From an uncultured Cellulosilyticum sp. (GTDB taxonomy: Bacteria; Bacillota; Clostridia; Lachnospirales; Cellulosilyticaceae): a stretch of 17,399 nt of DNA. The notes beneath the pieces were generated by a model. The model made no database searches, was not told the DNA's origin, and saw nothing but the letters and a program-made list of their open reading frames with translations. This document shows positions 7,776 to 15,923 of the stretch, one piece after another. The DNA is taken from positions 1 through 17,399 of the forward strand of contig CAKVCL010000044.1 of the NCBI GenBank assembly GCA_934725855.1. The letters are read 5' to 3'. Every line of letters starts with the position of its first letter. Position 1 is the stretch's first letter. The position numbers and the translations under genes are program-made.

Positions 7776-9371
7776 ATGTTTCTTAAAATCAATAAGAAAA
7801 ATAAAGTGATTGGATATGTCACCGTTTCTGTTATAGCATTAGGGGTTACATTTGGAGCAAGTCAAGTGATTGGGTATACCAATCATGAGAGAGAAGACAT
7901 CAAGCAGGATTTATATGAAGAGGACAAACCAGTCGATTACAAGACAACTGAATTTGCCCAAATCGCACTCGATCGTCTTTCTAAGGAAAAGGAGCTTGCA
8001 CAATTAAAAGCATCAAGTGGTGTATCCCAGAAGAAGGTTGCTCTTGTATTTACAGGATTAGCAATGCCAGAGCAAATGGAAGAGATTATTAAACTATTAG
8101 ATGAATATGAAGCAAGTGCCGTATTTTGTGTAGATGGCATGTCAGCAGCTGAGGATACAGAAACCATTGAACGGATTAAAAACGCAGGCTATGAAATTGC
8201 TAACTATGGGTTAAAGGGAGAAAAGTATCTTGAGCAGTATAGTGAAGAGGACATTGCGACTTCTATTGCTTATACGCAAGCGATTTTAGAAGGCATTACA
8301 GGAGATAAAGCAAAGCGATTTATAGGGCAGGCAACTACCTATACCAATGAGGTGCTTCATGCCGCTTATTGTGCGGATATAGAAGAAGCCATTAAGCCAG
8401 AATTTTTTATTAATGATACAAGTTTTACAAATTTTTCAGCAGCCATGGGATGCGTGCAAAAATTTAAGCCGGGTGAAATTATTTGTGTGAAACTTCAAGG
8501 ACAATTAGATGAAATAGAATATGAAAAACCTATAGAGGTGGAAGTTTCTCATGAAGACAATAATAGCTTTTTACATGAGCAAGGAAATGAGAAGAAGGAA
8601 GAGAAAGATATTGTCCTAACCGTTAAATATTTACTAGAAGCGCTTAGAACCACTCAGATGCCAGTCGTGTCATTAGATGAGTTAGATATAGAGTGGGATG
8701 ATAAGCTAGAGCATCAATTTGCTATATCAGAAGATATTACCACTTATGAAGTTGCAAAATGTGAAAGTAGAGGAAAAGCATATTTTGAAAATGCTTTATT
8801 TATTGGGGATTCTTTATCGGTTTCATTAAAGCAAAATAATTATCCCAAGGGATTTAAGGATACATCCGATATCTGTGCACAAATAGGGGTCACAGCAAAG
8901 CAAATTGTGGATAATATGACAGTTGAAGATGATAAGGGCAATAGAGTAGGCTTATGGGATGAAATTATAGCACATTCACCTACAAAGATTTATATGCTTT
9001 TAGGTTCAAACAGCTTAGGAATACAATCCGATGAAGAACTTCTTAGAGATTATGAAAGATTAATGGACAAGCTTAAAAGCCAGTTTCCATCAGTGCCTAT
9101 ATTTATAATGGGATTAACGCCTGTTACCGAAAGTACATCAGCTAGAAATGTGGCGCTTACCAATGGAAGAATTCGCAATTTAAATCTTTCAGTTGCTAAA
9201 CTGGCAAGAAACAAAGATTTTTATTATATCGATTTGTTTACAGCATTGGCTGATGAAAATGGAAATTTACCTTATGGACTTGCTCAGGAAGATGGAATTC
9301 ATCTAAAGGAGAGAGGGGTAGAAAGATGGGTCAGTTATTTAGCAACCCATATTCCTAAAGAAGTACAATGA
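7776..9371 (+). CDS. Membrane-anchored protein: degenerate polysaccharide deacetylase domain + SGNH hydrolase domain
   Basis: A 531-residue protein with a basic N-terminus and one membrane helix (about 11-33), the remainder predicted outside. Residues about 85-305 resemble a NodB-type polysaccharide deacetylase: KKVALVFTG (87-94) occupies the place of the catalytic TFDDGP motif, followed by KLLDEYEASAVFCVDGM (107-122) like the ATFF strand, and IKNAGYEIANYG (134-145) in place of GHEIGNHT. The catalytic Asp, the metal-binding Asp and the His are all replaced, so deacetylase activity is unlikely. Residues about 335-525 form an SGNH/GDSL domain with block I LFIGDSLS (Ser346), block III LLGSN (Asn412) and block V DGIHL (Asp506, His509), so the esterase/acyltransferase triad looks intact. 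The inferred role is to bind the polymer through the dead domain and remove or move O-acyl groups. RBS AAAGG at 7762-7766. Confidence 0.8.
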   Translation: MFLKINKKNKVIGYVTVSVIALGVTFGASQVIGYTNHEREDIKQDLYEEDKPVDYKTTEFAQIALDRLSKEKELAQLKASSGVSQKKVALVFTGLAMPEQMEEIIKLLDEYEASAVFCVDGMSAAEDTETIERIKNAGYEIANYGLKGEKYLEQYSEEDIATSIAYTQAILEGITGDKAKRFIGQATTYTNEVLHAAYCADIEEAIKPEFFINDTSFTNFSAAMGCVQKFKPGEIICVKLQGQLDEIEYEKPIEVEVSHEDNNSFLHEQGNEKKEEKDIVLTVKYLLEALRTTQMPVVSLDELDIEWDDKLEHQFAISEDITTYEVAKCESRGKAYFENALFIGDSLSVSLKQNNYPKGFKDTSDICAQIGVTAKQIVDNMTVEDDKGNRVGLWDEIIAHSPTKIYMLLGSNSLGIQSDEELLRDYERLMDKLKSQFPSVPIFIMGLTPVTESTSARNVALTNGRIRNLNLSVAKLARNKDFYYIDLFTALADENGNLPYGLAQEDGIHLKERGVERWVSYLATHIPKEVQ

Positions 9372-9408
9372 TTAAAATGGGGAGCGTAATGGAAAGGATG
9401 TGAGGACA

Positions 9409-11244
9409 ATGACCAAGAAAATGCCAGAGGATGTTTTACTGCAACAAAGAAAAGATAGACGTTCATTGCCTAATGTACCCGACCCAGAGAATATACGTTC
9501 CAAAACAGATAGACGAGGAACTAACTTTGAAGAATCAAAACTTGATGATTATGAGCAATATATTAGACTGCAACAAGAAGGGACAAGGTACACCGTAAAT
9601 CTTCCTGCGACGATTACCGTTAAAGGAAAACGAAAAAAAGAAACCATCCAAGGGCGTGTAGTGGATTTATCTTCTACGGGTGCATTAGTTGAAATAGATC
9701 ATACGATTGAAATGATGTATCACCTAAAATATGTGATTAACTTTTATATTGAGCCAGGGAGTATGCCAGAAGGTTATGAAATGAAGGTTAAACAGGAGTT
9801 TACAACGGCAAGGATTTTTTCTGGTGAAGAGGGTAAACAGTATTTAGGCATCAAGTTTAAAGAACCTTTATCGAAGTATGCTTTAAAGCATAAGGACCGC
9901 CATAGTCTTTTTGCAGCTAGTCTACTGATGACGTTTATTACACTTTTTATCATTTTAATGAGAGCGGAAAGTATTATTTACTTTAAATTTAGTAAACTAA
10001 CGTATTTATATAGTATCATTGCAGCAACCTTCTTATTAAGTCGTTATTTAATCGGGGCATTATACAAATCTGTTCCCATTAATATTGATTTTACACCGGG
10101 TGTAACGATTATTATTCCCTGTTTTAATGAAGAAAATTGGATTGACAGGACGATTACAAGCTGTGTGAACCAAGACTATCCGTTATCTAAATTAGAAGTA
10201 CTTATAGTAGATGATTGCTCAACGGATAAATCAGCCGAGGTGATTGAGGCAACCATTGAAAAACTAAATCGGGAGAATCCACGCTTTAATATTTTGGAGC
10301 GTGTAAAATATGTGCCTCAACCGAAGAACGGCGGCAAAAGAGAAGCATTAGCTAGAGGAACCAAAATAGCGAAGCATGATTTAATTGTATTTGTAGACTC
10401 AGACAGCTTCTTAGATGCCTTTGCGATTCGCAACTTGGTTCAACCCTTTCAAGACCCTAAAATGGGCGGCGTTTCTGGAAGAACAGATGTTGCCAATACG
10501 TATACAAATGGCCTTACCAAAATGCAGTCTGTTCGTTATTATATCGCTTTTCGTATTATGAAGGCAGCTGAAGCTTATTTTGATGCGGTCACTTGTTTAT
10601 CAGGCCCATTAGCCTGTTATAAGAAAAGTATTATTGAAGATAACATGGATGCGTGGCTTAACCAGAAATTCTTAGGGCAAAGGGCGACATTTGGGGATGA
10701 CCGCAGTATGACGAATTTTGTGCTTAAAAAGCATAGAACCAATTATCAAGATACGGCAATATGTAGTACCATTGTGCCCAATGATTATGCTTCTTTTTTA
10801 AAACAACAGATGAGATGGAAACGTTCATGGCTTAGAGAATCTATTGTAGCGTGCTCATTTATGTGGAAGAAGGAACCTTTTATGGCAGTCTTATTTTATA
10901 TAGGCGTGCTGGTTCCTATAGCAGCACCCATTGTTGTTTTATATAACTTAGTTTGGGTTCCTATTAAGTGTCATATATTTCCAACCACATTTTTAGTGGG
11001 ACTTTTAATGATGAGTATGCTCATGAGTGCCGCACAGCTGCTGCTTAGAAGAAGCTCCACTTGGCTATATGGTATATTCTTCTGTATTTTTTATGAAGCA
11101 GTGCTTTTATGGCAGATGCCAATAGCATGGGTAACTTTTTGGAAATCAACATGGGGAACAAGAATGACACCAGAAGATGTCAAAGAGGAAGAGAAGAAAA
11201 AACAGAAACAAGCGATGAAAAAACAAAGAAAAAGGGGCGTATAA
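9409..11244 (+). CDS. PilZ-GT2 exopolysaccharide synthase, hyaluronan-synthase-like
   Basis: A 611-residue processive family 2 glycosyltransferase. Start taken at ATG 9409 (MTKKMPED); a GTG at 9400 in the same frame is possible but has its ribosome binding site too close. An N-terminal cytoplasmic PilZ domain (about 55-155) carries DLSSTG (86-91). Two membrane helices follow (about 167-185, 199-216), then the catalytic domain: VDD at 267-269, NGGKREAL (307-314), DSD at 330-332, CLSGPLACY (396-404), GDDR (429-432) and QQMRWKRSWLRES (466-478, containing QxxRW), then about four C-terminal helices and a basic tail. The SGPL, GDDR and QQxRW-S-RE motifs resemble class I hyaluronan synthases and chitin synthases more than cellulose synthase BcsA. 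It would polymerise UDP-sugars and extrude the chain. PilZ suggests cyclic-di-GMP control, but the RxxxR motif is incomplete (Gln56 to Arg60). Its stop abuts the next start. Confidence 0.92.
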   Translation: MTKKMPEDVLLQQRKDRRSLPNVPDPENIRSKTDRRGTNFEESKLDDYEQYIRLQQEGTRYTVNLPATITVKGKRKKETIQGRVVDLSSTGALVEIDHTIEMMYHLKYVINFYIEPGSMPEGYEMKVKQEFTTARIFSGEEGKQYLGIKFKEPLSKYALKHKDRHSLFAASLLMTFITLFIILMRAESIIYFKFSKLTYLYSIIAATFLLSRYLIGALYKSVPINIDFTPGVTIIIPCFNEENWIDRTITSCVNQDYPLSKLEVLIVDDCSTDKSAEVIEATIEKLNRENPRFNILERVKYVPQPKNGGKREALARGTKIAKHDLIVFVDSDSFLDAFAIRNLVQPFQDPKMGGVSGRTDVANTYTNGLTKMQSVRYYIAFRIMKAAEAYFDAVTCLSGPLACYKKSIIEDNMDAWLNQKFLGQRATFGDDRSMTNFVLKKHRTNYQDTAICSTIVPNDYASFLKQQMRWKRSWLRESIVACSFMWKKEPFMAVLFYIGVLVPIAAPIVVLYNLVWVPIKCHIFPTTFLVGLLMMSMLMSAAQLLLRRSSTWLYGIFFCIFYEAVLLWQMPIAWVTFWKSTWGTRMTPEDVKEEEKKKQKQAMKKQRKRGV

Positions 11245-12882
11245 ATGGATTGGCGAAAGAAGAATGTTTATAAAGTGATTCGTTCCATCATAGAAGCAGT
11301 CGTACTCATCATTCTCCTTATTGTAATTATACGAGCACTGTTTTCTTTTAATACCTACAAACCATACAACGAAGAAGAAGCAACATCAAACGCTGGATTT
11401 GTAGCATTATCTTACTTTGGAGTGGATCGAATAGGAAGTGATACATTAACCAGTACACAACGTTTAGATGAACAGTTAAGAGCCTTATATGACCAAGGTT
11501 ATGTTACTATTACCCAAGAGGATATTAAAGACTACTTTGAAAACAACAAAGCTTTACCCCAAAAGGCTTTGTTTTTAATATTTGAAGATGGAAGAAATGA
11601 AACAGCTGTCTTTGCACAACAGGTGATGGAAAAATACAACTATAAAGGCACCATAATGACTTATGCCAAGCAGGTGGAAGAAGATAGTACTAAGTTTTTA
11701 CAAGGGAAAGATTTAAAGAAGCTTCTAGAATCCACCTTTTGGGAACTTGGAACAAATGGTTACAGGCTATCCTATATCAATGTAGTGGATGAAAATAACT
11801 ATAATCACTATTTAATGGACTATATAAGAGATGATGAGGGGATTCCTAAAGAATCCTATAAGAAAATGTATAAGAGAATCTCAGCTGATTATGAAAAAAT
11901 GGAAACCATCTATCAAGCTGAAGTAGATGAGCTACCTGAAACTTATATACTCATGCACTCCAATACAGGGAAGTTTGGGACCAATGACCGCGTAAGTGGC
12001 GTCAATGAAGAATGGATTAAAAAACTATTCCAAATTAACTTTAACCGAGAGGGAAACAGCTGGAATACCAATACAAACGAACTGGGAAAAGCAGATAATG
12101 CCTTATACAACCTAACCAGAATGCAAACGAGGGCAGATTGGTCTACCAATCATTTATTAATGAGAATGAAGTATGATACCAACCAAGATTTAGAGTTTAT
12201 TAAAGGCAACCTCAATCAGTATAATGAGTGGATGATTCTTGAAGGGGCACTAGAGTGCAAACCAGAAAAGGCGATTCTTACCTCTACACCTAAAGGAGCA
12301 GCAAAGCTTTCACTAAAAGGGGATAGAAGATGGAAAAATTTCAAACTAGAAACCACTTTAACTGGAAACACCTCAGGAAGTCAAAGCCTGTATTTAAGAG
12401 CAGATGACAAGCTCACTAGCTATGTTTCGGTATCTTTTAATCATCAGACTTTATATATTAAAGAAACGACCCAAGAGGGAGAAAAAGAATTATTTCAAGT
12501 CAAATTACTAGATGAAGCCGAGGGTGAATCCGCATCAAAGCGTGAGAGTCAGAAAGCAAAAATAAACATTGAAATGAATGAGGACCATATCAGCGTTTGG
12601 GTAGACGATAGATTGGCTGCAGACAAAATCAAGCTATCTGAAATAAAGGAAGGAACGATTGGCCTTGGGTGTGAATGGACAAACCAAGATGCTGAGGAGA
12701 AGCATACAACAGATGATGTATATGATGGCGTATTTGAAAAACTCTCCGTTACCACTTTGCCTGATGAAAAGAACAAGACCCACAAGCTCTATGACAACCA
12801 TCTTCATGGATTAGATAAGATTAGTCAGGTGGTTACAAACGCTTTTAGTAATGTGATTAACTGGTTTATTAAGTATTTATAA
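11245..12882 (+). CDS. Membrane-anchored PgaB-like degenerate deacetylase with C-terminal jelly-roll domain
   Basis: A 545-residue protein starting on the base after the synthase stop codon, so translation is probably coupled. One membrane helix (about 14-33) anchors it; the rest should be extracellular. Residues about 50-260 resemble the PgaB/IcaB polysaccharide deacetylase fold: QRLDEQLRALYDQGYVTITQEDI (split 72-94), then LPQKALFLIFEDG (104-116) and YNYKGTIMTYAKQV (131-144). The motif reads FEDG instead of FDDG, so the catalytic base Asp is Glu while the metal-binding Asp is kept; the His motif position reads LGTNGYRLSY without the expected SHxxxH. Activity is doubtful. Residues about 330-505 form a beta-rich domain (WKNFKLETTLTG, SLYLRADD, ISVWVDDRLA, GTIGLGC) resembling concanavalin-type LamG/DUF1080 folds that often bind glycans. 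A C-terminal amphipathic segment ends the protein. Likely role: binding or guiding the nascent polymer. Confidence 0.75.
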   Translation: MDWRKKNVYKVIRSIIEAVVLIILLIVIIRALFSFNTYKPYNEEEATSNAGFVALSYFGVDRIGSDTLTSTQRLDEQLRALYDQGYVTITQEDIKDYFENNKALPQKALFLIFEDGRNETAVFAQQVMEKYNYKGTIMTYAKQVEEDSTKFLQGKDLKKLLESTFWELGTNGYRLSYINVVDENNYNHYLMDYIRDDEGIPKESYKKMYKRISADYEKMETIYQAEVDELPETYILMHSNTGKFGTNDRVSGVNEEWIKKLFQINFNREGNSWNTNTNELGKADNALYNLTRMQTRADWSTNHLLMRMKYDTNQDLEFIKGNLNQYNEWMILEGALECKPEKAILTSTPKGAAKLSLKGDRRWKNFKLETTLTGNTSGSQSLYLRADDKLTSYVSVSFNHQTLYIKETTQEGEKELFQVKLLDEAEGESASKRESQKAKINIEMNEDHISVWVDDRLAADKIKLSEIKEGTIGLGCEWTNQDAEEKHTTDDVYDGVFEKLSVTTLPDEKNKTHKLYDNHLHGLDKISQVVTNAFSNVINWFIKYL

Positions 12883-12903
12883 AGAAGAAATGAGGTGAAA
12901 TGG

Positions 12904-13941
12904 GTGCAGGAGTGTACAAAAAAGAAACTCATAGACTGTTTAGTGGGGACGTTACTACTGATAACAGGTTTGATAACAGGCTGCACAAAAGAAGAGGAAC
13001 CACCTAATCAAATGCCTTCAACAAAGGTCAATCAGAAAGAGGCATTTGATTATGACTCCAGCTGGATGGTTTACTGGGATAACCCTGTAGAGGAAATGAT
13101 TCATGTTGGTGAGGATAAAAATCTGATTCTTTTTGCCTGCTATTTTGATGATAAGGGGCAATTATTTATTCCAGAGCAACTTACCGAAATGAGGGAAAGC
13201 GTGAAAGATTACACAAAAGGGAAAAAATATCTTTCATTTGTTAATGACATACAGTATGAAGATGGAACGAGTAAGCAAAAGGATACTCAGTTACTTGAAA
13301 CCATCTTTAAAGATGAAGCCTCTATGACGGCATACATTGATTGTATTTTAAATACAGTAAGTGAATGGGAATGTGATGGAGTAGAAATTGATTTTGAAAA
13401 AATAGAAGCAGGCGGGTTATGGGATAAGTACTTAAAGTTTTTAGAGCTTCTTGTACAAAAAGCAAATGAGCAAGAAAAGGATATACGAGTGGTGCTTTCC
13501 AGTAGCGCGCCGATAGATGAGATAACATTACCAGAAGGACCTCAGTATGTGGTGATGTGTTACAATCTTTTTGGATATCATAGTGGGCCAGGGCCTAAAG
13601 CAGATAAGGCTTTTCTTAGTCAACTTGCCAAAAAGTTTAGTACGTTACACTCGGTAGAATTTGCTCTAGCCAATGGAGGCTTTGAATGGAACGAAGAAGG
13701 AAAAGTGACTCGCTCATTAAAAGAGCAACAGATTAATGCAATAATTAAAGCATATGATATTAAACCTAAGAGAGACCAACAGAGTCAGGCACTTTTCTTT
13801 GAGTATGGAGAGGGTAAAGACCACTATACGATTTGGTATGCAGATAGCCATACGTTAAGGGCTTGGAAGGAAACCCTTCAAAATAGTTACAGTGATATAG
13901 AACCAGTTAAAATAAGTCTGTGGAGAATAGAGGGAAAATAA
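12904..13941 (+). CDS. GH18-like lipoprotein glycoside hydrolase
   Basis: A 345-residue lipoprotein. The start is taken as GTG 12904 because GAGGTG (12892-12897) lies six bases upstream; a GTG at 12895 in frame has a poorer site. The signal peptide ends in the lipobox ITGC (Cys27), so the protein is anchored on the outer face. The mature part is a TIM-barrel of glycoside hydrolase family 18: CDGVEIDFEKI (157-167) fits the DGxDxDxE active-site motif with Glu165 as the acid and Glu161 replacing the first Asp, VVMCYNLFG (216-224) corresponds to the MxYD strand, and the C-terminus ends with ISLWRIEG, like the final W strand. GH18 enzymes use the substrate's own N-acetyl group for catalysis, so a HexNAc-containing polymer is the expected target. 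In this operon it may cut or release the exopolysaccharide, as hydrolases in other synthase-dependent systems do. Whether the D-to-E change lowers activity is unknown. Confidence 0.8.
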   Translation: MQECTKKKLIDCLVGTLLLITGLITGCTKEEEPPNQMPSTKVNQKEAFDYDSSWMVYWDNPVEEMIHVGEDKNLILFACYFDDKGQLFIPEQLTEMRESVKDYTKGKKYLSFVNDIQYEDGTSKQKDTQLLETIFKDEASMTAYIDCILNTVSEWECDGVEIDFEKIEAGGLWDKYLKFLELLVQKANEQEKDIRVVLSSSAPIDEITLPEGPQYVVMCYNLFGYHSGPGPKADKAFLSQLAKKFSTLHSVEFALANGGFEWNEEGKVTRSLKEQQINAIIKAYDIKPKRDQQSQALFFEYGEGKDHYTIWYADSHTLRAWKETLQNSYSDIEPVKISLWRIEGK

Positions 13942-13962
13942 AAGATTAGGAGGAATAGAGAA

Positions 13963-14460
13963 ATGAAGAAAATCAGCATTTTATTAATGAGCGTATTAAT
14001 GGTTGTTACAGTCTTAGTAACAGGATGCTCAAATGAAACAAAAAGTGCAAGCAGTAAAACGTATGATATTGAGGCGCTTTATGAGGCAGTGGAAAAAGTT
14101 AATCCTGTTACGGATGCTAGAGAATTAGATGATTTTGCGTTAGAAAATGATTTTAAATTAAATATGGCAGATGTGAAAGCTTACAAAGGAAAAATAAGTG
14201 GGGCTTTAAGTGACAGTGCATTAATTCTAGTCGTAGAAGCCAATGAGGGAAAAGGAAGTGCTATTAAGGAAAGCTTAGAAGCCTATAAAGAAAATCAGAA
14301 AGTATACTTTGGAAATTATGCAGAATTTGCTGATGCTGAGGCAATGGTGAATGATGGACGTGTGGTGACAAATGGAGACTATGTCATCATTGTATTTGCT
14401 AATGTGAACGGAGTAACTTACAACGAGATTGATAAAGCTATTTCTGAAGCAATGAATTAG
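13963..14460 (+). CDS. DUF4358 family lipoprotein
   Basis: A 165-residue protein with a short basic N-terminus, a hydrophobic stretch and the lipobox VTGC (Cys22), so it is an exported lipoprotein. The remainder matches the DUF4358 family pattern as I know it: an early helix (YDIEALYEAVEKV), a segment with VKAYKGKISG (61-70 region), an ALILVVEANEG strand, a helix with KESLEAYKENQK, and VVTNGDYVIIVFAN near the end. This family is common in Lachnospiraceae and its relatives and often sits next to MBOAT and DHHW genes; its function is unknown. Well-placed AGGAGG (13949-13954) upstream. Its position directly before the acetylation genes suggests a helper role outside the membrane, but this is inference from position only. 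Confidence 0.8.
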   Translation: MKKISILLMSVLMVVTVLVTGCSNETKSASSKTYDIEALYEAVEKVNPVTDARELDDFALENDFKLNMADVKAYKGKISGALSDSALILVVEANEGKGSAIKESLEAYKENQKVYFGNYAEFADAEAMVNDGRVVTNGDYVIIVFANVNGVTYNEIDKAISEAMN

Positions 14461-14471
14461 GGAGGCACCCT

Positions 14472-15896
14472 ATGGTATTTAGCACGCTATTGTTTTTGTT
14501 TAGGTTTCTGCCTATTACGCTGCTTCTATATTATATAGCACCAGGAAAAGTGAAAAATTGGGTTTTATTTATTGCCAGCCTTATATTTTATTCATGGGGT
14601 GAAATACGATACTTCCCAATGATGATGGCTTTAATTCTTCTTAACTATTTATGCAGTTTAGGGATAAGTCATTGGCGAAGACGTGAAAAGCTTAAAAAGT
14701 TGTTACTTATGATAAGCATTATCGGAAGTTTAGGAATGTTAGTATATTTTAAGTATATGGGCTTTATGATTGAAACCATTAATTTAGTAGCAGGAACCTC
14801 ACTTAGTACAATACAAGGCATAGAACGATTACCACTTGGCATTAGCTTTTATACCTTTCAAACAATGAGCTATACCATTGATGTTTATAGAAATCAAGTA
14901 GAGGCAGAACCTCATTTTATTGATTTTGGGACGTATGTGGTCATGTTTCCACAGTTAATTGCAGGGCCTATTGTAAAATACCGTGATATATCCGAGAAGC
15001 TTCATATCTATAAGAATAGAGTTTCTTTATATGAGCTTGAAGAAGGCATTACAGAGCTTATATTAGGGCTCTCTAGAAAAGTGCTTTTAGCAGATGGAAT
15101 AGGCAAACTATGGTCAGACATTGTTGGAACGTATTCAAATGGGATTCAAACAAGTGCAGGAGTAGGCCTTGAGAGTGCCACCACAGGATTAGCGTGGTTA
15201 GGGGTGCTGGCTTATTCTATGCAATTATACTTCGACTTTTCAGGGTATTCTCTAATGAGCATTGGAATTGGCAAGATGCTTGGATTTACTTTCCCACAAA
15301 ACTTTAATAACCCCTATATGTCTCGTAGTATTACTGAGTTTTGGAGAAGATGGCATATGACGCTTTCTGGGTGGTTTAAGGAATATGTATATATTCCATT
15401 AGGCGGCAACAGAAGAGGAGCCCTTAGAACAAGTCTTAACTTATTTGTGGTATGGACGCTTACTGGCGTTTGGCATGGTGCAAGCTGGAATTTTGTACTC
15501 TGGGGAATTTATTATTTTATACTGTTAGCCATAGAAAAAGCATTTCTTTTGCGAAAGCTGGAAAAAGGCATATTTTGGCCACACGTGTACACCTTGTTTT
15601 TAGTCGTTGTGGGATGGGCTCTATTTGTAAGCAGTGAACCAGGCGTTGGTTTAGGCTTACTACTGGGTAAACTCTTTGTATTTCAAGGAGGCATTTCAGC
15701 TTGGTACTTCTTAAGAAATTATGGGGTACTTTTAAGTATAGGGATGCTTTGTTGCAGCTCGTTACCGATGAAAGTGTGGCAGCTTGTGGAGCAAAAAGAG
15801 TGGCTAAAAAATTCAATATTAATGGGATTACTATTTTTATGCATTTGTTATATTGTAGGGGCTTCGAATAGTCCATTTTTATATTTTAATTTTTAA
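14472..15896 (+). CDS. MBOAT family O-acyltransferase (AlgI-like)
   Basis: A 474-residue polytopic membrane protein of the AlgI/DltB group, which moves acetyl groups from a cytoplasmic donor across the membrane for transfer to an extracellular polymer. Family signatures are clear: an N-terminal hydrophobic region with LFIASLIFYSWGE (32-44), PLGISFYTFQTMSYTIDVYR (121-140), FPQLIAGPIVKY (159-170), QLYFDFSGYS (251-260), FWRRWHMTLSGWFKEYVYIP (290-309), GGNRRG, and the catalytic His335 in GVWHGASWNF. Length is normal for the family. The GGGAGG ribosome binding site overlaps the end of the preceding gene, whose stop lies 11 bp before the start. The next gene encodes the DHHW partner, the same MBOAT plus SGNH pairing as AlgI with AlgJ/AlgX. 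Confidence 0.95.
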   Translation: MVFSTLLFLFRFLPITLLLYYIAPGKVKNWVLFIASLIFYSWGEIRYFPMMMALILLNYLCSLGISHWRRREKLKKLLLMISIIGSLGMLVYFKYMGFMIETINLVAGTSLSTIQGIERLPLGISFYTFQTMSYTIDVYRNQVEAEPHFIDFGTYVVMFPQLIAGPIVKYRDISEKLHIYKNRVSLYELEEGITELILGLSRKVLLADGIGKLWSDIVGTYSNGIQTSAGVGLESATTGLAWLGVLAYSMQLYFDFSGYSLMSIGIGKMLGFTFPQNFNNPYMSRSITEFWRRWHMTLSGWFKEYVYIPLGGNRRGALRTSLNLFVVWTLTGVWHGASWNFVLWGIYYFILLAIEKAFLLRKLEKGIFWPHVYTLFLVVVGWALFVSSEPGVGLGLLLGKLFVFQGGISAWYFLRNYGVLLSIGMLCCSSLPMKVWQLVEQKEWLKNSILMGLLFLCICYIVGASNSPFLYFNF

Positions 15897-15923
15897 ATTT
15901 AAATCTTAAACTGGGAGTCAACG

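Noticed and set aside
15452..15876. Small ORFs on both strands within the MBOAT gene
   Set aside because: Overlap an intact, strongly conserved membrane protein frame; no own ribosome binding sites or recognisable domains.
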